From: Acanthochromis polyacanthus
Lineage: Eukaryota; Chordata; Actinopteri; Pomacentridae
Direction of reading: 5' to 3'
Assembly (NCBI RefSeq): GCF_021347895.1
Contig: NC_067131.1
Location: 6,290,653-6,354,652, forward strand
Length of the DNA stretch: 64,000 bases
Shown: positions 1 through 13,400 of the stretch, in pieces
Layout: each line of letters starts with the position of its first letter
Numbering within the stretch: the first letter of the stretch is position 1
Program-made: the position numbers and the translations under genes
The notes under the pieces: generated by a model
Told to the model about the DNA's origin: nothing
Seen by the model: only the letters and a program-made list of their open reading frames with translations
Database searches by the model: none

Positions 1-425
1 GCTAGGCTAGCTCTAAGCCAATCTAATGAGATAAATGAAATCTGTCCCTTATGTTGCGTAGGAGCCCTGAGTCAGGTGGTAAAAGAAGAAAGGTCACACT
101 GATGTTTGAAAGAAAACTAATTAGACCTCGGTTTTGGCAAATATTTACCATCACAGACCTTTTGTTAAACAATGAGCAGCTTACATCGATAGCAGGCAGC
201 TTTCAGGAGCGGCTGCAGCTTTCTACTGTTTGCTCATTTGCAGCTCCACAGGAGCACCTGCAGGCTGCTTCATATTATTTTTAGAAACTGTTACTCTTTC
301 AATCCTCCACTCACACCTTGCTAGAGAACAATACATGTGTAGAGTGCAAACGTGTCCAAGCCTCATTCAAACCACACGCCTTCACGCTGAACAACATGGA
401 AGGAGACGCTCGGCCAGAAACTCAC

Positions 426-564
426 CGTATTTGGAGAAGAAGTTAATGATTGTGTCCGTCTCACAGTTGCGGTAGAGGTCAGCCAGCTGAGAGCAGCAGT
501 TGACCGCCATGTTGTGGATGCGGAGACGCCTCTGGCCGCTGCAGCTGGTGTACAGCACAGCACA
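426..564 (-). CDS. sec24c: sec24c exon, last one in the window (residues 948-993)
   Basis: Acceptor CTGCAG precedes TGTGCTGTG; donor is AATACG before GTGAGT-like sequence. It encodes [39 protein letters not shown] and INFFSKY, leaving phase 1. About 200 further residues (helical and gelsolin-like regions) must lie left of base 1. Confidence 0.95.
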
Positions 565-3500
565 CTGCAGGGACACAAACGGGGCACATATTCATCACAA
601 ATTCAACGGGTTTGACAGCGTTCATGTGAGAATTTAAAGATGCGTCTCTGCTTTAAACACCACAAGTCTAATCACAATCACCAGCTCTCCACATCCTGGT
701 TGAGGTTATTCAATCCCTCTTGCTATTGCTCAGTTTTATATCAGATGAAATGCTAGAACAGGACACTAATGTAAAAACCTGCCAACACTGAACAGTTACA
801 GTGGTTCTGCCTGCTACAGACATTTTACTACTTGCATCTTTAATTTGTCTCCTATCTGCTGTGTAAGTTTATTACACAGTAATATCTATTAGTTTATTAT
901 GATGTTTATATTTTAATATGATTTCTATCATTTTATTGATGCTTCTACTGCACTGTAGTCACTGATTGAGAAACAAAATCTCGTTCTCTTGTGTATGAAA
1001 ATGCACAGTGAAAATGACAATAAAATCTGTGACCTTGACCTTCAACACTGCCTGCAGTTCAGCCCAGAATTATCTCAATTCTAAACTAAGATCTGGTTCA
1101 TTTTTACAATGAAACCAAGAGTCAAACATGACATCAAGGACTGCTGAAGTTAAAGCAAACAACTCTAAGTTTAACGGTTTCTGGCTCTTCTAAACGGTGT
1201 AACTTTGCCAATTTCAAAAACATAAAGTGCATTTCAAATCTGCCGTTTTGGGTTTTGGAATGTTAAAAAGTTGGTTGAATAACTATAAATAAAAGATTGC
1301 TCCTCAGAGAATTTTGCTCTAAACACAGGCGTGCACACCTGCATGAGCGCCCCCGTCTCCTCGCTGAGCTTGTCATCGTGTTTGAACTCGACGGTGATGG
1401 CCTTGTCGCAGTCCAGGCCTGCCAGCTCCACATCTGTGGTGTTACTCATGAAAAAGGAGCCGAAGAAGTCTGTCGCTCGAATACCTGAGGGGAGAGGGAA
1501 AAAAAGGACGTGTGAAGTCAGCTGCCACATGCCGGCTCTCTCGGCCTTATTTGTTTGTTTGGAGGTGCTGGAGCCTCACCTGTGCTGGTTCGCACCCTCA
1601 TCACAGCATCGAAGCCGACCGGCTTCTGAACGTCTCGTCTGAGGTCGTTCAGGAACCGCTCCTGATCCGACTGAGCCTGGGACAAACAAGACATGTCATG
1701 TATTATACAGCAGATCATGAGAGAAACGTCTACATTATAGGTTGATACGTTAAAAAGTACAATAAATATCTATGAAAGCTCAGAAATAAACAATTACCAG
1801 CAATCTGAAACTTTTTCAGTATAAATGGCTGATGTGTACAGACACCCCCTGTCAAAAGTTTTAGGACACTTTCTCATTCAAATAAAGTAGAACCTGTCCT
1901 ACAACTTTTGACAGGGGGTGTATCTACCAAACAAAAAGTCAGTGGCAGCCACATTCCAAACCCAACAGGAAGTGAGCTATTTTGCCCATTTTTCATTTTT
2001 TTCTAAAGCGAACTCCTCATAGGGGGAAACTCCAATTCACCTCAAATTAGGCCAGTACATACAGGAGGCCTTAATGATCCAAAGTTATTAAAATCTTTTT
2101 CCAAAGTCAAAGGGCGTGTCCGAGGCGTCCTCTGGAATTTTGATCCTTCGCCATGAAATGTCAAATGCTGTGTAAATGCCCTGAACATGCTCCAATCTGC
2201 CTGAAACTTTACATGTATGATCAGAGTCCTGCCCTGATCACATCCATATGATGAAATACACCCCCTGTCAAAAGTTTTAGGACAGGTTCTACTTTATTTG
2301 AATGAGACAGTGTCCTAAAACTTTTGACAGAGGGTGTACGCAACCCCAGTCAAACTACACAAGTTTAATAACAACGTTACTGATACATGTACTAAGTGCA
2401 ATGAAGTGAGAGGAACAATGTACCACTGAATACGGGAATGTGTGAAAGTGAACCCTTTCTAGCAAGATGATTGATCAGATATTAACAAAGAAGTTACCGA
2501 TGGACCCCAAGCCTTTCCTTCTAGGTAATAATCCAGTTATCCACACTGACAGAGAAAGGAATCTGGACTTGCAGATGTGTGTATATTAGAAGCTAAACTT
2601 ATCATTTCCTTTAATTGGAAAAATGTTGATGGACCAGGAGTTGGAAGGTGGATTAAAGAGACATGTTTTGATGACATCTGGAGACCTTTAATATGTCTTT
2701 TTAAGACATGATACCAATGTTGGTAATTTGCTTCAGCAGGAGGAAACCCTGAAGAAGCAGAATGTCCATGTGGGGGGGATTAAACATCCAGAGAAACATG
2801 CTTGAAGTTGTTCAGAGTTTTAACTGTAATCAGTATTTGTCTCTATAATTAAAGTGAAAGTGTGGATTTATATGTGTATCTGTGTACATGCAGGACGGCA
2901 TACCATAGGTCTTCTTTCTATCTATTATATATATATATATATTTTTTTTTTTTGTTTTTTTGTTTTTTGTTTGGAAGACAGGATGGGAGGGAGAATAGGG
3001 AGGGAAAGCTTGCTTTGTTGAGTCTAATAGTATTTTTCTGATTGATTTGCTGCAACTTGAAACACAAAAATTCTCAGAGATATGTATTAAAAAAATAAAG
3101 CTCTATTAATTGCAGACAAAAATATTCTTGAGCACATTTGGAATGAGACTAAAGGCGGATTGGGGGTTTCTGCTCACCTGGAAGTAGGTGTATTTGTAGA
3201 CTGACCCTCCAGTGGAGACTGGAACCACTCCTAACGTGGCCACATCCACATACTGGTTGGGGAAGAGGAAAAGATCCACACAGCAGCCCTGGGCGACACA
3301 CTCCTTAGCTAGAGTGTTATAGAAACCCACTTGCGGCTGAAACAGCGACTGCGGATGACAGGAGAGGAATTGGAGTGAGTGTGGAACAACACAATTAAGT
3401 GAGCTGCTAGAATATATATAAAAAATCCCATCTTCCTGCACTCATGTTTACCTTCTCCTTGTCTGTCCCAATCAGCTTCTTGTCTTCTCTGTTCTTTAGC

Positions 3501-6500
3501 TTGCCAGGAGCCTCTGCGATGGGCAGAGAGGTGTGGAACACAAACAGCTTCCCTGCACAGTCAGCGGCCTGAGAAAATGACACACAGAACATCAAAGCAG
3601 CGGCCATGTCAGCATTACTGTGCAGCCGTAGTGTCACGCATCCAGATGCATTAAGATCCTATTGACTCATCTGGGTGAGCTATTTTTAGGTTGAGATTTT
3701 TACAATATTTGTGGCTTTCCTTCAATATGTTGGGTGCTGTACAGTTCACACACAGATACCAGGTGCTTCATGTAAAAATCTGCAGAGTGAACTTTCATTT
3801 ACAGGACTTTAAATGACATTATGAAGCTTCAGGAAGACTTTCAACGTCTGAAAAAAAAAAAGGCTGCGTTACCTTGAGAGCTTCCAGTCCTGCCTGGATG
3901 ACGGGTCCAAAGACCGTCTCCGTCTCTCTGGTGTCAGCAAACATCTCTGGGATCTGGTCCAGCAAACTGAAAAAAAACAAAAAACAGGCAGCATGGCATT
4001 AAACCAGATCAATGTGCCTGACCCGCTGTCCATTAACACCTCTCGCGCTCGTAGATGTGCAAATGTCAGCTTTCTGTCTGCTCACCTCTCGATAACTAGC
4101 CGGCTTTCGTTTACGTTGACGAGGAAGCCGTCGAGCAGCGGGACGAACATGTCTGACACGTCCGACACCACCAGCATCTGCGGCTGGGCCAGGCTGGACT
4201 TGACGTTGTAGAAATGCAAAACCTTGTTGTAGGTGACGAAGCCCACCCGCACTATAGAGTCCATTTCTGGGTTCTCCCTGAGTTTAGAGGAAGAAATTGG
4301 AAGTTATTACAATTCCCTGACATGAGATAGAAGTGAGAGTATAAACTCTCGGTGTGCAGCACGTTATCTTTTGGAATCATCCTTTTTCAAACCATTTTAC
4401 GTGTCTAATCCATCTTGTATCTTGTTCAGCTACATGTTTGTGTACCTGGGCAGGTAGTCCATCAGAGTCTTGAGCTCCTGGCAGACGATGCTGACCATTC
4501 CGCTCTTCACAGCGTTGTAGGACACATCGATGAGGAAGATGAAGGCTGGAGGCTGTGGAAGCTTGTTGTTCTGTTGAGAGACAGGAAAATACTCAAGTCA
4601 TACGTAAAGAACCGGGACTTGTTAGCCTCACAGACCAGCTCTGGAACTGATGTCAGAGATCAGAGTTTTCTTTTTGAAAACACTTTGATCAGATTTACAT
4701 TTTTTTCCAAAAGAATACCAATCACAGTTGATTCCTTAGCCAGTCATAGTGTTGATGATATTTGCCCCCAGAAGCCATCTTTACCTTTAAAAGGCCCATA
4801 ACATTTACAGTCAAGCCCGAAATTATTAGCAAATATCTAGCAAATTTTAACTTAAAGTCGCTTTTAAATGTAAATAAGTTGAGAAATGATTTTTTTACAC
4901 AATGATGCCCCTTGTACATCATCTTATTATCTTTTGGGAAACGCCTGTGTCATTTCCAATAAAAAAAAACTTGCTGGTTGAATAAAAGTAACTTTAAATC
5001 AAAATTTGCTAGGGGTATGAATAATTTCAGGCTCGACTGTAGTTCAGTTCCGCTCTGTAAATACTGTAGCATTAAGACCTGGATAATCTAGTTTTCCTGG
5101 ACAATATCTGACTCAAGAAAGAAAACGAAGCACAGACAGAAACAGAAATGAAAAAGTCCCTGGCAGCCACTGCTGTCTGGGGTACATTTATCTACTCCCA
5201 TAAGTATTTTGACAGAAACCATTAGATGAAGCACACTCAGAGACTGGTCCTTTTTTTGGATTTGTTAGCCTTCCATCAATAAAACAAAATCAATCCAGCT
5301 TTCATCAGGATGACAGACTCTTTTGTTAGCTGCACTGCATACAATGATTTTCAATGTGGTGCACATAAGACAAATTGTCCCTCATTTGAGACAGCAGCCA
5401 GCAGACTTTACTTTCTCTATTAAAGCATTTTAACTATAAAATGCAGATGGGTAAAAAATCCACTTCAGAATCATTAAAATACTGAATAAACACGCTCCGC
5501 TTGAAACATCCCCCGCCTTATATATAGTGCCTCTAAGTGCAAGAAATAATAACATATACTGGACGATACACCTACAAAATGATACATCTTCACTACAATA
5601 AAAACAATCAGGTCAAGGTCATGCACCAAAAAAGGCAGATCTACATTATGCACAGGTGGCGTTGGTGCAATATGCATGAAATCCTTCAGGTAGTTTCTGA
5701 CATATGCTCCAGGAACAGAATCAAAAAAATATCTGAAGTGCCTCACAATGACCTTGAAAATAAGGTCAAGGTCATGCACCCGAAAAAGCACATCTACATT
5801 ACCAACAGGCTTAGTGTGTGCAATATGAAGGAAAACCTTTAACTGGTTTCTCAGATATGCTCCGGAAAAATAGCTACAGAATCCAAAAATATTTGAAGGG
5901 CCTCACTATGACCTTGAAAATCAGGTCAAGGTCATGCACCCCAAAAGGCACATCTATGCTATACAGAGATGGCCTGGGTGCAATATGAATAAAATCCCTC
6001 AAGTAGTTTCAGAGATATGCTCCGGAAACGAAATGTGGACGCACGTATGCGCCCACGCCAATATCCCCCTCCGTGCCTATGGCCAGTGGGGGATAAAAAG
6101 CGGTACTGGAACAACGATAGCAGCTGTTCAAACTGAATTAATATGAGTTGAGTGAGGTCAAAGTTTGTTTAATGAGCAAAAGAACCCTGATGGCAAATCT
6201 TACCTTACAATAGTCGACAGTTGCCAGGAACTCATAGCTGCCCAGCGAAAGCTCCGGCCGGTCGTAGCAGTCCACCCTCTTACCAGTGTGGTCCAGATGC
6301 TGGAAGTAATGTGGAGGCACTGCAGGAAGGATAACATCAATACGGCGAGTTCACGGGAAAAAATCCAACTGTGCAGGTTTTAGAACAAACCCAAACTCAC
6401 CCTCTGTGACACAGCTGCAGAACCCACACTGGAAGCGGCGGCCTCCCTCTATGAACTGCATGTACGGACACATGTAGGCCTTACAGCGGTTGCAACGGAT

Positions 6501-9500
6501 TGGACCGCCCTCGCCGTGGTCCACCAGGTACGGAGGGGTCTGACAAGAGATTCAACGAAAAAAATACTAATCTGAACACCCGAGGCAGACAGACAGACCC
6601 GATTCACACACTCTGGAAAGGAGGGCGGCTTTATTAAGAAACCAGATGTAGACAGAATTACTGACACAGCATGAAACGTGCGCCACGCTGTTATCAGTTA
6701 AAATTACACCTGCTTTTTCCCTACAGTTGTTTTTCGTGCAAAAGTGATGTAACATGTAGTCCAGTCAAAACCGCTGGATACTGGTTAGACGGTAGACGAG
6801 CGGAAAACGAGGTCACTCAGCCACTCCCACCTCGATGATTTTGAGACAGATTATCCCACTGACGTTGTGGGCATCCAGTTATTATATCTAGATGCATTTT
6901 TCTGAAAGCTAATCTTTTGACAAATCTGGCTCTGAGTGAAAACTGTCCAACTGTCACGGAAGAAGATTCAGCTGCAGTGTGGAACATACAGACGAGAAGG
7001 AGAGCGTGAAATGGACGCGACATGCAGAAGAAGCCTGCAGATGGGACGGATTTTAACAAAATATATTTAAAAAGTCAGCCAGCAGCTTCAGTCATAATAT
7101 GCCATTCATTTTGGACACACATTTTATATTTTAAGTCATCTTTCATTACTTCAAATGATGCATCGTCTCTGACAGTTAACACAATTTATGTCTCTAAGGG
7201 ATAATATGTCACGCTAGAACAGCTACAAATCAGAAATTTGCCCTCTCTAGGTGAAGCTTACAACACCGACACCACAAAGGAGACATGAGAGTGGAAAGAG
7301 GAAGGAGGATCACTGACCTCATCAGGCGGCAGCGTGGCGAGGGGCTTGACGACGGCAGCCAGTGGCACCTGAGACTGCTTGGCCATATCGGCTGTGCAAG
7401 GCATATTGTAGGCCGTACAGCGAACAAACCTGGGACTGGCGTTCCCTGAACAAACACAATTCTTCTGTTAGTATCACATCATGGTCACAGCACCATTTTT
7501 CAGCAGCAGATTTTTCTAATTTGAGTATCATTTGCAAAAACTTAGGAAAAGACACATAAATGAGTGTGAAAAGTCAGTAATTTATCTCTTAGCTCTTGGT
7601 AAATAAACACAGTTTTTGCAGCAACCAGACAGTTTTCTTCTTCTCATTTCTAGTCTGGTGTTGGGCCAACCAACTGACATGCAAACTAAGACTGTATCAA
7701 CCTTTCAACCCTTTATTTCTGCATGAATTTGATATTTTTACTCGTAGCCTATGTGCAGTTATGTTACGATCGCTGTTGGTTTGTTGTCTGTCTGTTTGGT
7801 AGCAGCATTACTCCAAAAACGGACAAATGGATTAGGATAACATTTTCTCAGAAGGTCAGACATGACACAAGGACTAAGTGACTAGATTTTGGCAGTGATG
7901 TGGCTGATAGTCTGGATCCACGGATTTGTTAAAGATTTCTACATCACTGAGACAGCGGGATGACGTCACTGTAACCATGACAACATGTGAACACTACATC
8001 AGCTGCCTGCTGATGATCACATGATTGAGATTATACTACAAATCCACCGCTGAGCACTTCTCATGATTTATCCATCCGACATTATACAAGGAGCAGCTGA
8101 TTAAATTGTGGGGGTGCTACATATTTAGGTCACACATTTCGGTATCTGTAGATAACGTACACATGCATAACACACACCTGTGCTCAGTGCAAGGTCATTT
8201 TATTTGTGGGTACATCTGTATTAAATGGACACATTCTATAGAGCTGTGATTTCTGCCACATATCTTTTCAAAATTGAAGCAGCCTTGGTGGTGTTCTGTA
8301 GCCTAGCCGCACTAGACCCATGCTCTGAAGACGCAAGGGTCTAGGACCGCTTGACAGGGAAGGAGGCGGGCTAAAAGGTTGTCTTTCAAATCACTCTGCA
8401 GCAATTGGGTAGGTATACATATAGGCTCCTAGAGCGCCGGAAATCAGAGGATGCGGTAGTTCGGTGAAGCCTTATTTATACAGTCAATGGGTGAAGCCCA
8501 AGTACAGAGGTCGTCCGATGTATCGGCCGGCCGATGTTTTGGGCCGATGGATGAATTTTTTTCAACATCGGCCATCGGCCGATGGAATAAATAAAAAGCT
8601 GATTTTTGATCAGGCACCCTTAAGGCCACCGCTTACTGATGGGGTCCTTTAGCTGGAGGACCCCGGGTTCAGAGCAGCGTGGAGTTGGGAGATGGGACAC
8701 GCCGAGTGCAATCTATCAGGCTCCCGAAAAGGTAAAAGATTTGTTTCTTTGTTTTAACGAATACACAGTGTTGATGTAGCCTTTAAAAATCTTTACTGAG
8801 TGGGTATTAAACCGTAGGTTAGCTGTTTAACTTCCAGCGTCAGGCTCAAACATGCAACAATCCTCCATGTTAGCATAGTTAGCAAATAACTTAGCTACAT
8901 AGTGAGGCTTCAACAACAAAAAGACTAACGATTTGGTTCATGCCACAGACATACAAAGAGCACTAATGCGTATTGCAAAAGCATTATTGAGAATATGTGC
9001 AGTAGGCAATGACAGATCCACTTGTTGCGTCTTGGCTCCAGGATTAATCTTGGCTCCAGGACTAAAAACATGTCCGCTAAAGTTTGGTTAAGTTACATAC
9101 GACCTCCTGACATAATAACAATTGCACAGTCGGCTTAAGCTATCTCTGCAGTCGCACCTTTAGCGGTGTCATCAGTTTTCAACTTTAATTTAGTACAGTG
9201 ATGGAAACGTAAAGGGAATTATTAGCCAATAGCGAAGCCTAAGAGCTACGTAATTAAGTAATAGAAGTCTAGTTATGCTAGAGATAACTTTTATATCAGC
9301 AGCACCACACATGAGTTAGTGTTGGTTTGATCCTGTAATTGAATATAGTTGTTCATCAAAAGCTGTGTGGGATAACAAAACACTCATGTTGTGCAAGATT
9401 ACTCATATTTTATGTAATGAATGGAGTAAAAAAACAAAAAAAACAAAAAAAACACTGTATTGCAATATAATTATTATACTTTTAATGTAGTAATAATAAT

Positions 9501-10381
9501 ACAGGAAAACAAACAGTATTTTAAAGTTTTTATTACAAAAACAACTGGTGAAAAAAGGTATTTGTTATAAAAATAAGATGGAAAACTTCTGGATTATTGA
9601 CAGCCTTTACAAATTAAACAGTAATTTAATGTCTATTCCTCATTAATTTCTTACACAATTGTCCAATGGTACTTACATTAACCTTTTTTTTTCCTGCAGG
9701 CAATGGCTGCGCAAACACAAAACCCTATATGGGATCATTTTACCCAACCAACGCCGGGGAAAGCCAAATGCAACATTTGTAGCACATGCACAGTTCTTTA
9801 AAATCTTTGTAGTGTAAGTAGCACACTGCAAATAAGTTTGTTTTTTCATAAATGTTTCAACTTTGCAACTGTTTACATATTTATTCTTTATATTTGTGTG
9901 ATGCTTCACTTTTTCCATGTTGCATAAATATGAACAAAGGATTTGTTAAGGCACTGAGGACAGTTGATCCAAAGACTGAAGGTTAATGTCCATTTTATTT
10001 TTAACTCTGGTATTTTATTTTGTGTTTTATTTTGTGTAATGTGTATATTTGTGTTTATTTATTTCTAATGCCAAACTGCACTACATTTTTATTTATATTT
10101 TAGAAGTGTTCATTTTATTGTGTGATAACATTAATCATTGATACTGAGCAATTTGCACTGAAGCCACTTTTCAATTTACAGTTTTACAGTTTGATTTGTT
10201 TACAAAATGTCACTCAGGTTACGTTTTGATATTGTATTTTTCTGTGTGCAATTTAAAGTTAAATAAATGTTAAGAGTTCTACTACTGCAATGGTAGAGTT
10301 TAATTTTTAGCATACACATGTTTCTTCTTTTAGTGTCGCAAATTCGCAATTGTCTTTCATAATCAATGCTTTGTACATATA

Positions 10382-10415
<34 letters not shown>

Positions 10416-13400
10416 TATATCGGCCTTGAATATCGGCTTCCAAAATCGGCCTTAGATATCGGCCATCGGCTGAATTTTTTTTCAAAAATCGGCATCGGCC
10501 TTTAAAAATCCCACATCGGTCGACCTCTACCCAAGTATATTACAGACATGTTAACAGAAAGATTATTCAGAGTCGGTGTTAATGGAGCTCAACGACTGTT
10601 GTCGTTTTTGTTGTCGACCCTGGCAGAGAATTAAATTCGTTGCCGTGGGTTGTCTAGCGCGGCGAGGCAAGTTGTTTCCAGTTGTTTCTGTCAGAATCGT
10701 CGCGCCTCTGTCGTCACTTAGTTACGCCCGCCTTCTGACTCTACACTTCACGGTGATTCGTCGGCCAGTGTTAGGAGCATCCAACCTCGAGCCTTATGGA
10801 GGGTAACTAGACCCACCCTGGCAGAGAATTAAATTCGTTGCCGTGGGTTGTCCAGCACGGCTAGGCTAGGTGTTCTGTGCTCTGAGCTCTTTCCTTGTCC
10901 AAAATGTTACAAGTTCATCTCTATTCAACCCCTTTTCAAACGTGGGTGTAAAAAGTGAATGAGTATCACTTAAACAACTAAAGGCAGCAGCTTTGGTTTT
11001 TATAAAATAACTACAGCTGACCTTGGTCTTTGACCTGGAAGTTGGTGGTGACCAGCGGTGGGGCCTGACCTCTGACCCCCGTGGTGAATGGCTCGGTGCT
11101 CTTTGCTTTGTCATCTTCTATTACCTGGATCTAAAAACAACAAAGGAGGAAAAAAACTTCTGACTTTACCACACATTTACAGTGTCGTGTCAATACACAT
11201 TTAACTACATGCCACACATTGTCGTTGGGTCTCACAAAGTCTAAAAGACAGACATATAACACCCATGCAGGAGAGGAATTTCACACAACTCCCACACATG
11301 TGCAACGACTACACAAACACCTAAACCCCGTCAACATCTGTGGACAAAAAAAAAGTGAAGATAGACGGTACAGGCTCATGCTGAAGCGGATTTGCAGGTT
11401 CACAAACATGATCAAGGACTTCAAAACTAAATGCCAAGAAACAGGACAGGATTTATTCAGGCATGTCTTTAAAACAAAGAACAGTTGGTAAGGCAAAATG
11501 TTGCAGAACAGCATGCAGGGTATGGACAGGATTAAGAGGGGGTGGTTGTTTAAACTTCCTGTTGACTGACAAATGTTCCCTCATGCTGGCAAAACTAAGA
11601 TGGGCTGCCTCAAAATCCTTATCAAACACACACAAACGGTGAGGTGAGCGAGGATCGAGACATCTGGGGAGGGGGACACGATAACAGAAGCTGTTCTCAT
11701 TTTCAACAGGAGCCCATCTGTCACATGGTGATGACAACTGAGTTGGAGGGGTTAGGAGGAGAGGACAGGAGGTGGAGGCAGCGGGTTAATGCAACTGGGG
11801 CTGAGAGGACAGGATGAAGCGGAGGAAGAGGCAGGCACACAGGAAACTTACTGGGCTGGGGATAGCGTCTGGATCTATTCTATGTCTTGATTTCTGCACA
11901 GCCGGCATGTCAGACGCTTGCTTTACATTCAAAAGTTTGTCCAGCAAATTGTGCAAAACAGGACAAAATTAGTAAATACAAAGAGTGGAAAGAGTGTGTG
12001 AGCAGAGAAAACCCAGCAGGACTGTGCTGAGTAGCAGGCAGCACTGGTTTTATTCAGACAGAAACTGATCAGTAGTATTGATTACAGATTAGTGGTATTG
12101 TAGACTTTATGGCAGTCGAGTGTAAGTAGATTTAAACTAGCAAGCAGCTTGACAAACATTCTAAGCATCTCCACATGTAAAAGACGGTTACAAACAAAAT
12201 CTGTGCAATATAAAGTCAATTATTCAGGCATTTCAAAAATCAATATGCACCGTGGTGAATGTAGTGCATCTGGTTGAGCAAACAAATATATATTTCTAAT
12301 GTTACTTTTTAAATTTGAACTCAAAAGCCTTTAGATTGAGATAAATACTTTTTTCTAGATCAACGGAGATCTGACATCTTCATATCACACTAAAGATACT
12401 ACAGATTTCCCATTTACTGAGCTAAAACACATTCACACTGTTGTAAGGATAATGTTATTGACAACAATGTGACACTGTGTCCTGAAATGACACAAATGAA
12501 AGAAGAAAGTCATTATTGTGATTCTGCAATTGATATCTTTGGAAATTGAGTTCAATCTAAGGATGATATATAACAGAAGTGGTGTCCAGCTCCTAAGAAG
12601 ACATGCTGTCAGTGGATGCTTTATAAGGTACACCAGTAAAATCTAATGCAATTCAATAAAACATCTCTGGCATAAATTAAACTTTACAAAGCTTATAAAG
12701 GTATAATTTGAGTTGACATTGTCAGAAATGTGTAAAGTCAATGACATGTTTATTCATAATGCCACAGGTGAAGGTGGTCCAGTAATAGATTACACTATAT
12801 TGAAATATTCTGTATTTACATGAATGCAGCTGAATATTAGAAACGGACTACATCAGTATGGGTGTCATAAAACCAAAAAATGGAGTACATTTACTCACCG
12901 GGCTGGGAATGGCATCTGGGTCGAGTCTTTTCTGTGCAGGTGGAGCAGGAGCTGGTGCTGGTGCAGGGGCTCCATAGTTTGGTTGCCCGGGATAAGGGCC
13001 TGCATAGCCAGGCTGAGGGCCTCTCACCTGCCCAAACGCACCTGAGGAGAGCAGTAAAACAGCTGAGCAACAGAAAAAAACAACTGGTAATCGTTTTAGC
13101 TTCCGCTAACAGCTGTCTGCTCACCGTTCTGCTGAGGAGGGTATCCTGTCTGCATGCCAGGCTGTGATGGAGGCTGCTGCAGGGGCCCTGGGGGGCCTGG
13201 TGGGCCCTGAGGTCCTGGAGGCAGGTGGTTGCTCTGAGCCATAGAAGTGGGAGGCATCTGAGCTCTGGGAGGAGGGGGCCCTGAGTGATAGGGGAACGGC
13301 TGGGATGGAGGGGGCTGCTGCTGTGGAGGCAGTGGGCCTGGGTACTGACAAGATGGAGCTGAGGTGGGAGGAGGATAAGACCCAGGCTGAGAGGAAGGTG

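Larger units (their letters stand above)
8505..10529. mobile_element. 2.0-kb hAT element nested inside the older element
   Basis: CAGAGGTCGTCCGATGT at the left mirrors ACATCGGTCGACCTCTA at the right. The 8-bp target duplication CCCAAGTA flanks it (8497-8504 and 10530-10537). Subterminal regions are packed with GGCCGAT-type motifs. The CAGAGG terminus and 8-bp duplication indicate the hAT superfamily. Most transposase sequence is gone. Confidence 0.85.
8299..10869. mobile_element. hAT-type non-autonomous element copy 1, split by a younger insertion
   Basis: Ends are TAGCCTAGCCGC at the left and GGCTAGGCTAG at the right. Both are flanked by the 8-bp direct repeat GTGTTCTG (8291-8298 and 10870-10877), the hAT target-site signature. 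Without the 2-kb insertion it is about 540 bp, like the second copy at 52688-53242. Confidence 0.8.

Noticed and set aside
3680..3689. Perfect MEF2 consensus CTATTTTTAG
   Set aside because: A single 10-mer in a sec24c intron is expected by chance in a window of this size and composition.
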